Part shown: one piece after another, positions 8,190 through 16,439 of the stretch | Position numbering within the stretch: the stretch's first letter is position 1 | Layout: every line of letters starts with the position of its first letter | Assembly (NCBI RefSeq): GCF_001375535.1 | Contig: NZ_LN831197.1 | Span: 1,443,947 to 1,507,946, forward strand | Direction of reading: 5' to 3' | Length of the DNA stretch: 64,000 bases | From: Bacillus niameyensis | Lineage (GTDB): Bacteria > Bacillota > Bacilli > Bacillales > Bacillaceae_C | Translations under genes and position numbers: made by a program | Notes under the pieces: generated by a model | Seen by the model: the letters and a program-made list of their open reading frames with translations, nothing else | What the model was told of the DNA's origin: nothing | Databases searched by the model: none

Positions 8190-9431
8190 TTATGATTCTT
8201 TCATTGGTTTTCCAGCTTCAATTAACACTTTATTTCGACCTAGGAAAACGGCTAGTATGATAATCAATAGTCCCGTTCCTAACAATAGCCATTCAATTTT
8301 GATTAGATCTGCGATTGGTCCAAATATAATCATTCCAAGAGGCATCATCGAAGTTGAAATCATCCCCATTACCCCAAAAACTCTCCCTAAATATTCTTCT
8401 TCTACTTTCTCCTGCAATAAAACGGTAGCAGGAGTATTAAAAATTGGCATCGCTATACCGAATATCCCCATAAATGTTAAATAAATCCAAAAGAGCGGAA
8501 CAACACCGAGCGCCATTGTACTAACTCCCATAATAACGCTTGCCAATCCCAAGGTTTTGATTTTGTTTGGAAAACCACCCCATGATGCGATAATTCCCCC
8601 ACCTACCATCATTCCGATGGAAAAGGCTATTTCAATGGCCGTTAGTCGCCATACATCATCACCAAAACTACGCGTCACTTGCAATGGGGTCAAAAATGCT
8701 GCAGGTGCCATTAATACAAAGAATACAGCAAAAAAGAGGAAAAATGTTTTCAGAAAATCATGGTTTGTAACATAGTGCAACCCTTGTTTAAAATCACTGA
8801 AATAGCTTGTAGTTTGTTTTTCCGCAGCTTTCTTATGCACAGAAATTTTTAAAAAGACAAGGAGTGTGAAGATCGCGATCACCGCTGTAATAACATCGAT
8901 AAAAAATATAATCTCAATTGATGCCCATGTTAACAGCCCCGCACTAACTGCTGGAGAAACAAACGTAATAACGGCTTGAATACTTCCATTTATACCATTT
9001 ACCTTTGTTAGCTTTTCCTTTGGAACAATTTGCGGCAAAATGGCCCCTACAGCTGGCATTTGAACCCCAGAACCAAAGGCACGAATCGCTGCCATTACAA
9101 ATAGCAGCCAAATGGAATCATATCCCATTAAAAAAAGGATAGCTAGAATGAGTGTAGCCAGTGCAATAAGCCCATCCGATAAAACTATGAGTATTTTTCG
9201 ATTGTAGCGATCTGCCCATACCCCAGCAACTGGTGACAAAATAAAGGTTGGAATAAACCCGCAAATGATGTACAGCGTCATCATTAAACCAGATTCCGTT
9301 GTTAAAGTAATATGCCACATTATCGCGTATTGAACTATGGAAGAACCAAAAAGTGATATAGTTTGACTGCTTAAAAAAAGAATAATATTTTTCAGCCAAT
9401 TTTCCTTTTGAACATGATCTAAAGTTTTCAT
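8190..9431 (-). CDS. MFS transporter, macrolide-efflux (MFS_3) type
   Basis: A protein of about 414 residues with 12 predicted transmembrane helices. The family motif DRYNRK sits in the loop between helices 2 and 3, and blocks such as PAVGAILPQIVPKEKL and EYLGRVFGVMG are typical of the MefA/enterobactin-exporter-like MFS_3 family. These act as proton-driven exporters of drugs or siderophores; the substrate is unknown. The ATG at 9431 is chosen because GGGGGT lies 5 bases upstream; the ATG at 9455 has no better site. Monocistronic, with a strong terminator. Confidence 0.88.
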   Translation of the reverse strand: MKTLDHVQKENWLKNIILFLSSQTISLFGSSIVQYAIMWHITLTTESGLMMTLYIICGFIPTFILSPVAGVWADRYNRKILIVLSDGLIALATLILAILFLMGYDSIWLLFVMAAIRAFGSGVQMPAVGAILPQIVPKEKLTKVNGINGSIQAVITFVSPAVSAGLLTWASIEIIFFIDVITAVIAIFTLLVFLKISVHKKAAEKQTTSYFSDFKQGLHYVTNHDFLKTFFLFFAVFFVLMAPAAFLTPLQVTRSFGDDVWRLTAIEIAFSIGMMVGGGIIASWGGFPNKIKTLGLASVIMGVSTMALGVVPLFWIYLTFMGIFGIAMPIFNTPATVLLQEKVEEEYLGRVFGVMGMISTSMMPLGMIIFGPIADLIKIEWLLLGTGLLIIILAVFLGRNKVLIEAGKPMKES

Positions 9432-9689
9432 TATAACCCCCATCCCTCTTCTCAAAAAATTTATATTTAAGTTTTACTTCAATTTTAAGATTGCGCTATT
9501 GATATTATTTAGACAGTTCTTTTTTACAAATAGTTCATGTTCTAACTCCATTTTTTTGGAGTGGATTCCTACAGGAAATATAGATATAAATGAAATTTCC
9601 AAAAAAATGTTGATATATTAGACGTAAAAAATCAGAGGCACCAAAAGGTTAGTTCATTCACCAGTTTGACACCTCTTCACTTTGATTCA

Positions 9690-10565
9690 TTAATGAATGT
9701 CATTCTTTTTAAAATTACCGCCTCTAACTTCAGCTACGTCATATACTGCAACGAAGGCAGATTTGTCAATCTCATAGATGATTTCTTTCATCTTACTGTC
9801 CTCTAAACGGTTAATTATACAAGTAATTTCCTTATAATGTTCATTGGAATAACCGCCTTTAACGAGATTATACGTTGCACTACGGCCTAAACGGTCACGT
9901 ATAGTTTCAACCATTAATTCCGGTTGATTCGTAATAATTTTAAAGGTTTTCGAACCACTTAAACCTTCTTCAACCATATGAATTACCTTAGAAGCAATAT
10001 AATAAGCGATTCCCGATAAAAATGCTCCTTGAAGCCCAAATACCGTTGAAACAACCATGAACACAAACAAGTTCAAGAATAGTATAAGATCACTCGTTCC
10101 AAAAGGTAACTTTCTTGAAAGTAAAACAGCTAGCATATCAATACCATCTAATGCACCGCCATTTCGCAATGCTAACCCCATTCCAAAACCAATAATAATA
10201 CCACCGATAACAGTTACTAGCAATGTATCCCCTTGAATAATAGTTGGTATGTGATGCATGACGCTAGTCCCGTATGCTAATGAAGCAATACCGATAATGG
10301 AATAAATAGCAAAGCTTTTCCCAATTTGTTTATATCCTAAAAATACAAATGGGATATTTAGAATTGCGATTAGAATCCCAAGCGGTAACCCAAATAATTG
10401 CGAACCAACAATGCTCAAACCTGTCACACCACCATCTGATACATTGTTAGGAATTAAAATTGCTTCTAGTCCATAGGCTGTTATAAATGCCCCGATCATT
10501 ACAGCTAGTGCTCTCGATACTTTTTTAAGCTTTCTACTTCCGCTATTCTTAATTCTTGTACTCAT
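9690..10565 (-). CDS. YitT family membrane protein (DUF161 + DUF2179)
   Basis: A 291-residue protein with about five N-terminal transmembrane helices (ILIPNNVSDGGVTGLS, RNGGALDGIDMLAVLLSRK) and a soluble C-terminal DUF2179 domain from about residue 225 (GYSNEHYKEITCIINRLE, AFVAVYDVAEVRGGNF). This is the standard architecture of the YitT/YvjA/YpjC group, of which bacilli carry several paralogues. The molecular function is unknown; a transport role has been proposed for the membrane part. The ATG has GAAAGAGGATT upstream. Confidence 0.9.
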   Translation of the reverse strand: MSTRIKNSGSRKLKKVSRALAVMIGAFITAYGLEAILIPNNVSDGGVTGLSIVGSQLFGLPLGILIAILNIPFVFLGYKQIGKSFAIYSIIGIASLAYGTSVMHHIPTIIQGDTLLVTVIGGIIIGFGMGLALRNGGALDGIDMLAVLLSRKLPFGTSDLILFLNLFVFMVVSTVFGLQGAFLSGIAYYIASKVIHMVEEGLSGSKTFKIITNQPELMVETIRDRLGRSATYNLVKGGYSNEHYKEITCIINRLEDSKMKEIIYEIDKSAFVAVYDVAEVRGGNFKKNDIH

Positions 10566-10866
10566 ATTTAATCCTCTTTCAAAACTTTTTTCTTTTTTGA
10601 TAATACACTTTTCCGATCATTGATGTCATCCTATTTCTATATTTTTTCTAAGTTTTATGTATTTAAATATTAAAATTTATTAAACGTAGCGGCTTCATAA
10701 TAGCAGTATAACCATGTGATACACGTTATAATGACAAAATGGCATTATTCAGTTTTCGTCAAGATCAGTCGTATTACGAAAAAAAGCGTTGTACGTTAAT
10801 GTACGAACGCTCTGTTAGCAAAAAGGAGCTTGAAAAAGTAAAACTACAATCGATGAAGTGGATGTC
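10566..10866. other. Intergenic region between deformylase and YitT gene
   Basis: About 300 bases with the promoter side of the YitT gene on the right-to-left strand and the terminator of the deformylase gene at 10778-10812. A 68-codon open frame on the plus strand runs into the deformylase gene in antisense and is not considered real. Confidence 0.5.
10778..10812 (-). terminator. Terminator of the deformylase gene
   Basis: Hairpin AGCGTT-GTAC/GTAC-g-AACGCT with one bulge, followed on the minus strand by a run of seven T residues. It lies about 55 bases after the stop at 10867. Confidence 0.75.
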
Positions 10867-11457
10867 TCACTCCCAGCTATCGTCATATAAACTTTTAGCG
10901 TTTTCTGGAAGAGTGAATGGATTTTCTTTATTGATTCGATCATAAAACATAATTCCATTAAGATGATCTATTTCATGCTGCACAACAATAGAAGGATATC
11001 CACTTAATTTTATGGCCTTTTCTTCTCCTTCTATATTGAAACCTTTCACTTTAATTCGCGCATATCTTGGAACATAACCTTTTACATCACGATCTACAGA
11101 AAGGCAGCCTTCACTTTGCGGTAAATAAATCATGGACACAGAATGGCTAACTATTTTCGGGTTTATAAGGGTGTACTCATGTTTAGCGCCTTTTTCATCC
11201 AATAAATACACGACAAACATTCGCTTATTTAAACCGATCTGATTTGCAGATAACCCCACTCCTGCACGCAATTTATATTTTATGGCTTGTTCGGGGTCTT
11301 GACTATTTTTCAAAAAGTTCATCATGCAAATTAATGTCTCTTTATCCTCATTAGAAAGAGGCAACTCTACATCCTTTGTAGATTGATGTAATATGGGATC
11401 CCCTTCCCTCACAATATCCTTCATCGTAATGATATAATTCGTATGAAATTTATTCAT
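10867..11457 (-). CDS. def: Peptide deformylase
   Basis: Fe2+/Zn2+ hydrolase that removes the N-formyl group from new proteins. All three motifs are visible: GVGLSANQIG (motif 1), EGCLSV with the metal Cys (motif 2) and QHEIDHLNG with two metal His and the catalytic Glu (motif 3). Insertions make it a type-2, Gram-positive enzyme of about 185-200 residues. The start is uncertain: ATGs at 11472, 11457 and 11424 are possible, none with a clean ribosome site. The ATG at 11457 overlaps the end of the upstream XRE gene, which suggests translational coupling. Bacilli often carry two deformylases, and this may be the YkrB-like one. Confidence 0.92.
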   Translation of the reverse strand: MNKFHTNYIITMKDIVREGDPILHQSTKDVELPLSNEDKETLICMMNFLKNSQDPEQAIKYKLRAGVGLSANQIGLNKRMFVVYLLDEKGAKHEYTLINPKIVSHSVSMIYLPQSEGCLSVDRDVKGYVPRYARIKVKGFNIEGEEKAIKLSGYPSIVVQHEIDHLNGIMFYDRINKENPFTLPENAKSLYDDSWE

Positions 11458-11659
11458 AATAAAACAATTCATCTACCTTCATATTTAATGTTTTTGACAA
11501 TTTAAATGCCAATTCCAGTGTTGGATCATACTTATCATTTTCTATACTATTGATAGTCTGCCTAACGACCCCACATTTCTCGGCCAGTTGCTCTTGCGTC
11601 ATCCCCAGTTTTTTCCGCACTATTTTTATTTTATTTTTCAACAATATCACCTTTGTCAA
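11450..11659 (-). CDS. Small XRE-family transcriptional regulator
   Basis: A 69-residue protein consisting of one Cro/CI helix-turn-helix: KLGMTQEQLAEKCGVVRQTINSIEND, then YDPTLELAFKLSKTLNMKVDELF. This is the short YgzD-like class that usually pairs with a membrane protein gene. Here it instead precedes peptide deformylase with overlapping ends, so it probably regulates its own transcript including the deformylase. The upstream region is AT-rich and contains the repeated sequence TTGGACATTTT (around 11665 and 11711), a possible operator. Confidence 0.85.
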   Translation of the reverse strand: MTKVILLKNKIKIVRKKLGMTQEQLAEKCGVVRQTINSIENDKYDPTLELAFKLSKTLNMKVDELFYYE

Positions 11660-11887
11660 AAGTATTGGACATTTTCATTTTAACAATATTGAGTAAAATG
11701 TCAATAACTTTGGACATTTTTATCAAAAGTTATTCTTTATAAACCTTTAAAAGTTTTTGCAAGCACTTGGAATGCTAGGTTGTTCGCTTGAATTTTGTTA
11801 TACCATTAAAACGATTAGGAAAAAGGGCTAGTTTTATCCTTTTCCTAAAACGTATAGAATAATAGTAATAACATAATTGATGACTGG

Positions 11888-13573
11888 GTGGGACAATTGA
11901 AGATTGAATTAAAATTGCGAAATATTTTAAGAAAGCTAAAGAGTAAAGATCCGCGAAAGAGATATGAGGCACTCAGTGAGCTCAATCAATTTAAACGACA
12001 GGAAGACCTTCAAGTGCAAATTGAGGTGCTTGTTGATTGTGTTAAAGCTGCTGCCTCCAAATTTCCAGAGCCAGTAGACCATTGGGATAATCCATCGTAC
12101 TATTTGATTGATTTTGCATGTGATTTTCCGATGCCTCAAGTTCTGGAAGCTCTTATGAAGAATTTCAATAAATTTAACATTTTGGCAAAAGAGCGTGTAA
12201 TTGAATTTATATTATCAACCGAAGACCAAAAAGCTTTTTATTTCTTGGAGGAAAAAATAATTGAATTAGTCCAAGCTGGTGAGCTTTCAAGAATGGGGAA
12301 ACTTGGCTCCTATCCTGTGTTAGCCAAAAATATTTTAAATGAAACTCTGGAATATATACATACCGAACAATACAAATTTATGTATTATTCTTTATTAGTT
12401 TCCATTAACGAATCTGGTTTAGAACACGGATATAAAAAAGAATTCATTCTTCCTATATTACTAGAAGACTATCGAGCAGTATTGGAGGAATATACGAAGT
12501 TTGACAAAGACTATTCAACAAAGTTTGTCTATACTGCATGGAAAGATAGTTATTTACTTATCAGAAATAAGATGCGACTATTGATTAGTTTAATGGTATA
12601 TTATTTCTCTCAAGAAGTAGAAAAAGAATTATTAAAGGCTTTACAGTTCAATGACCCTATTCTTAAGACAGATGCATTCATGATTTGCATCGCAAAAAGT
12701 ATACCTTATGAAGAAAACGTCCTAGTTGAAACGGCGAATCACATTGAAAGTGCTGAATTACTTTACTGGAGTTTGCTTGAGCAAAAGTGTGAACATTTAT
12801 ATCCGATCAAAGAGGGAGTTCAACAACATTTAGCGAAAACAAGACTTTTCAATGTAGTTAAGAATTCGAATAATGAAGGTAACTGGCATTATGCAGACAA
12901 AATTCAGATCGTGGACCAACTCGAAACAGAGAATGTGCATGGCCGTCTAGTACGCTATTATTTAATGAGATTCGAAATAGAAGATGTCCATTACACAGGT
13001 TGGGCTGGAGGCTATTCAACAGATACTGAAGATCCGGAAGGAACGATTTGGGATGAAACCTATACAGATTTTGTTGAATTTGATTCTCTAAGTATTGAAG
13101 AGCATAAGCAGCAATTTCTGAAAGGAAAAACAGAATACAAGAATGTAATTGAGAATCATATTTTTTATGAAAGTTCACCAAAACTTGGTGCAGGTACATG
13201 GTTTGCAATCGGAATAATAGTTCCATTCGCAATAAGATTATCTTATTATTTATTTGACTTGCCTATCCTCAATATTTTGTTGATCATCTTATTGGCGGTC
13301 GGCTTGTCTCTAAATCAAGTGAGATTGAATAAAAAGAGAAAAGTGATCATAACAGGTGATCAGCTAATCGTAAAAAAAGGGGCTAAACAAAGCAATGTTG
13401 AATTGAGAAATATAGGAAAAATTGAGTATGATCAAAAACATGTCTTTGTATATAATCAAAAATATGAGCTGGCTATTAAATTTCCGTTAAAATGGGTACA
13501 GTATTTCTTGTTTCAGCAGCAAATGTATAAAAATGTCGCTCATTTTAAAAATAGACCATCGATCCAGCCATGA
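11888..13573 (+). CDS. HEAT-like helical repeat protein with C-terminal membrane anchor
   Basis: A 561-residue protein of unknown function. Residues 1-330 are helical and begin with KSKDPRKRYEALSELNQF, which resembles a HEAT repeat. Residues 340-430 hold an acidic, aromatic-rich segment (YTGWAGGYSTDTEDPEG). Two adjacent hydrophobic helices lie at about 435-480, followed by a small C-terminal domain (VIITGDQLIVKKG, QSNVELRNIGKIEYD) that looks like a PH-type fold (bPH/DUF304-like). The GTG at 11888 or TTG at 11897 may be the start; GGGTGGG lies before the TTG. Monocistronic with its own terminator. Confidence 0.65.
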   Translation: MGQLKIELKLRNILRKLKSKDPRKRYEALSELNQFKRQEDLQVQIEVLVDCVKAAASKFPEPVDHWDNPSYYLIDFACDFPMPQVLEALMKNFNKFNILAKERVIEFILSTEDQKAFYFLEEKIIELVQAGELSRMGKLGSYPVLAKNILNETLEYIHTEQYKFMYYSLLVSINESGLEHGYKKEFILPILLEDYRAVLEEYTKFDKDYSTKFVYTAWKDSYLLIRNKMRLLISLMVYYFSQEVEKELLKALQFNDPILKTDAFMICIAKSIPYEENVLVETANHIESAELLYWSLLEQKCEHLYPIKEGVQQHLAKTRLFNVVKNSNNEGNWHYADKIQIVDQLETENVHGRLVRYYLMRFEIEDVHYTGWAGGYSTDTEDPEGTIWDETYTDFVEFDSLSIEEHKQQFLKGKTEYKNVIENHIFYESSPKLGAGTWFAIGIIVPFAIRLSYYLFDLPILNILLIILLAVGLSLNQVRLNKKRKVIITGDQLIVKKGAKQSNVELRNIGKIEYDQKHVFVYNQKYELAIKFPLKWVQYFLFQQQMYKNVAHFKNRPSIQP

Positions 13574-13584
13574 AAATAGATTTA

Positions 13585-13625
13585 AAGACCCCACTTTTCT
13601 CTAAAATGAGTAGGGTCTTCTTTTC
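13585..13625 (+). terminator. Terminator of the HEAT-like gene
   Basis: Stem AAGACCC(c)ACT / AGT(a)GGGTCTT followed by CTTTTC. It also faces the end of the minus-strand metallophosphoesterase gene. Confidence 0.75.
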
Positions 13626-13636
13626 GTTAATACTAT

Positions 13637-14722
13637 CTATTCCTCAAAGCGAATGATTATTTCTACAACTTCTGACTGACTACCAATTCGAAATGGCGGT
13701 CCCCAAAATCCATAACCGGATGAAACGATTGAATGTAAGTTATTTATCTTCAAATATCCATAATCATTTTCGTACAGCCATTTTGTAATAAGATTAGCTG
13801 GTGCAACCTGTCCACGATGAGTGTGACCAGATAACAATACATCTACTCCATTTTCACTGGCTTCGATAATTTCTGTTGGTTGATGATCCATCATAATAAC
13901 GGGCTTCTTTTCGTCTAATCTTTTCACAACGTCCGCGATATTTTTCCTTTGATCATCTGTATCATCGTTTCTGCCTACGATATAAAAACTCTCCTCAATC
14001 TCAACAGCTTTATCTGCTAACATCGTTACTCCCGCTTTTTCCATCTCCGTAAACAATCGCTCAAGATCTCCACCATAATAGTCATGGTTACCTGATGTCG
14101 CAAATATACCTAACGGTGCTTTTATTTGGGCAATGACATCGCCTACATTTTCGGCCATAAACGTCTCAATATTATCATCAATAATATCACCAGGTATCAT
14201 TACAATATCGGGTTTTCTCTCTTTCGTTATGTCCAGCAATTTTCCAATATGAGTGGCTCCTATCATCTTACCAATATGTAAATCTGAAACCATTAGAATA
14301 TTAAGCTTATCGATATTGGATGCCTTGTTTACTGTCATCTCATATGTACGTACAACAGGATTCCAGGCTAAATAAGATCCATATGCAAATACAAAAATAA
14401 AGAACGCTATTACGGCTCCTCCTAAAACTCGCGCCCCCCTCTTTTTCAAAATAAAGTATAATAAATTCACGATCGGTAAAAGGATGATGCTATACCCAAT
14501 GATTACCATCCACATGCCACTTAAAAAGGCGAGGATTTTAGATGAAAAAAAGCGTTCAATAAATAGATTCATTGATAAAAAGACAATGCAGACAACATAT
14601 ATCATTTTATTCCTATATGGAAATGTCTTTTTAATCCACACCCAGCCGTTATAGCCGACATATACTGAGAGTAAACAGTAGATGATAAGAAACAGAGCTA
14701 TTACGAAATAAAATGTATTCAA
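13637..14722 (-). CDS. Membrane-bound metallophosphoesterase (YkuE/YaeI-like)
   Basis: A 361-residue protein with four N-terminal transmembrane helices (to about residue 125) and a calcineurin-like phosphoesterase domain. Its metal motifs are MVSDLHIGKM, MIPGDIIDD, ATSGNHDYYGGD, IMMDHQP and LLSGHTHRGQ, and all binuclear metal ligands look intact. Relatives (YkuE, YaeI/LpxH-like) act on lipid or membrane-linked phosphates; the substrate here is unknown. The ATG has a strong AAAGGAGGG site. The gene is separate from the GNAT gene upstream by about 45 bases, so they may share a transcript. Confidence 0.87.
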   Translation of the reverse strand: MNTFYFVIALFLIIYCLLSVYVGYNGWVWIKKTFPYRNKMIYVVCIVFLSMNLFIERFFSSKILAFLSGMWMVIIGYSIILLPIVNLLYFILKKRGARVLGGAVIAFFIFVFAYGSYLAWNPVVRTYEMTVNKASNIDKLNILMVSDLHIGKMIGATHIGKLLDITKERKPDIVMIPGDIIDDNIETFMAENVGDVIAQIKAPLGIFATSGNHDYYGGDLERLFTEMEKAGVTMLADKAVEIEESFYIVGRNDDTDDQRKNIADVVKRLDEKKPVIMMDHQPTEIIEASENGVDVLLSGHTHRGQVAPANLITKWLYENDYGYLKINNLHSIVSSGYGFWGPPFRIGSQSEVVEIIIRFEE

Positions 14723-14766
14723 CCTTTTCCCTCCTTTCCTGTCTTACTATGGTAAAAATGAAAGCC

Positions 14767-15330
14767 TCAAACTATTTTTGCATATATACATGTATCTCTT
14801 AATTCATTCGTATCAGGAGATACATCATCGTTTTTTAAAATACCTTCTAAAGAAAACCCTAGCCTCTCTGGAATTGCTCTACTATTCGCATTTTTTGCGT
14901 CACATCTAATTTCAAGCCTTTTAGCGTTCAAATGATGAAAGGCAAAATCAGCAATTCCCTTAACTGCTTCGGTCATATAGCCCTTTCCACTAAAACGGCT
15001 ATCAATCCAATATCCTATCTCAAATTTAGGTACGGACCAATTTATTCTATGTAAGCCAGAAGAGGCAACAAATTCTCCTGTGTCTTTCAAAAATACTAGT
15101 AATCTTAAATCCTCTCTATGCAAGAAGGAAATATAGGAGGACCTTATATTTAATTCAACATCCTCTTCAGACTGCTCCTTTTGCGCGAACGGCATCCAAG
15201 GCTTTAGTTCATTTATAGAAGCCATTATAGCTGCATGCACAACTTTACCATCACCTGGTCTCGGCATTCGAATAACTAAACGTTCAGTTGCAAATTCTTC
15301 CGGAAACTCTATTAGCAACGGATTTATCAT
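14767..15330 (-). CDS. GNAT acetyltransferase, RimJ/RimL type
   Basis: A 187-residue acetyltransferase with the RimJ/RimL order of motifs: ATERLVIRMPRPGDG at the N terminus, FEIGYWIDSRFSGKGYMTEAV with the acetyl-CoA loop, and AKRLEIRCDAKNANSRAIPERLGFSLEG at the C terminus. The family acetylates N-terminal amino groups of ribosomal proteins or small amines; the substrate is open. AAGATGGTG precedes the ATG. It lies in a run of same-strand genes (M23 peptidase, GNAT, phosphoesterase) with short gaps. Confidence 0.88.
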   Translation of the reverse strand: MINPLLIEFPEEFATERLVIRMPRPGDGKVVHAAIMASINELKPWMPFAQKEQSEEDVELNIRSSYISFLHREDLRLLVFLKDTGEFVASSGLHRINWSVPKFEIGYWIDSRFSGKGYMTEAVKGIADFAFHHLNAKRLEIRCDAKNANSRAIPERLGFSLEGILKNDDVSPDTNELRDTCIYAKIV

Positions 15331-15366
15331 TTTTCACACCATCTTTCCAATTAATCTAACTTATAA

Positions 15367-16263
15367 TTAACGAATTAAACTATTTCTTACTAAAAATCGA
15401 TTATTAAATGTTATTGGAACACCTTGTCCGTCTTTTTCAGCATGTATGTGTAAGTGAGGCTCACTTGTATTTCCCGAGTTCCCTACTTTCCCAAGTACTT
15501 GCCCCGTCTTTACGTCTTCACCTTCCTTCACGACAATGCTGCCTTTTTGCATATGGGCTAATAAAATGGTAGCGTCGTAGTTTTCACATATTAAGGCGAC
15601 ATGATTACCCTCTGGATTTTCTGGATCTGATTTCGGTGGAATTAGATCTGACAAATCATTTCGTACGTTGACTACTTTTCCATTACATGGACTATATAGT
15701 TCTTCCGCATAGATTTGATACTTATTAAGTTCCTTCGGGTATAATCCATTTGCACGAACTCCAAATATATTTATTTTTAAAACATCTAAAGCGTATTCCT
15801 GTGCTCGGTACGCTTGATGATAATTCATTAATACCTGATTTCCACCTTGCCCAACATAGTAGGTGCCATCCTTAAGCGGGAATGTTAGTTCAATCGCTTT
15901 TTCATTAACTGTATAACTTTTAAAGATAAAAACATTATATAGACCAAAAACTACTAAAAGGACAATATGAATACCGATTGAGAACTTTTGATTTATCGAA
16001 TATTTTGTGAAAAACGGCAAATGATGTACCTTTTTCCAAGATAGAATAATAACGGGTATTAAGAGAATTAACCATAAGAAACGGAAATAATATCCTATCC
16101 AGCTCCAGTTTCCCGATTGGAATAACCAAACGATTAATACCGTCGTCACCAGTCCGTCTAACAGCCATTCAAGCTTACTTTTGAAAGAAGCTTTCCATAA
16201 TAAAAAAAGAAAGACAGCAGGCAATACAATTAGCATGCCAACGGAATATAAAATCGGATCCAC
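15367..16263 (-). CDS. Polytopic membrane M23-family peptidase
   Basis: A 298-residue protein with four hydrophobic segments in residues 1-125 and a C-terminal M23 (LytM-like, zinc) domain from about residue 185. The domain shows NHVALICENYDATILLAHM, GQVLGKVGNSGNTSEPHLHIH and the HLHIH metal motif. The usual HxxxD metal site appears as N-H-V-A, so the first zinc ligand should be checked. Such proteins cleave peptidoglycan cross-bridges or act as non-enzymatic regulators. The start GTG at 16263 is supported by AAAGGGGGATGA. Confidence 0.82.
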   Translation of the reverse strand: MDPILYSVGMLIVLPAVFLFLLWKASFKSKLEWLLDGLVTTVLIVWLFQSGNWSWIGYYFRFLWLILLIPVIILSWKKVHHLPFFTKYSINQKFSIGIHIVLLVVFGLYNVFIFKSYTVNEKAIELTFPLKDGTYYVGQGGNQVLMNYHQAYRAQEYALDVLKINIFGVRANGLYPKELNKYQIYAEELYSPCNGKVVNVRNDLSDLIPPKSDPENPEGNHVALICENYDATILLAHMQKGSIVVKEGEDVKTGQVLGKVGNSGNTSEPHLHIHAEKDGQGVPITFNNRFLVRNSLIR

Positions 16264-16378
16264 TAATTCTCATCCCCCTTTGAATTCTTATCAATTCGTG
16301 AACGTCATTGGTGGTTTTTTGGAGGTTGCGTTCGCTTACACTATAACACAGGGCTATTGATAGTGAAAGACAATTAAA

Positions 16379-16428
16379 AGGTGCCAGGTGCCGAAACAAT
16401 GCAGTATTGTTTCGATACCCAGCACCCG
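16379..16428. repeat. Palindromic intergenic repeat (GGTGCC..GAAACAAT type)
   Basis: Inner perfect stem CGAAACAAT/ATTGTTTCG with a 5-base loop, enclosed by an imperfect GGTGCCAGGT/ACCCAGCACC pairing. It lies between the GH84 gene and the M23 gene. Elements of this look occur dispersed in Bacillus genomes and can act as terminators. Confidence 0.5.
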
Positions 16429-16439
16429 TCATCACAAAG

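Noticed and set aside
10739..10945. 68-codon plus-strand frame
   Set aside because: It includes the deformylase terminator and the 3' end of that gene in antisense; no ribosome site or homology.
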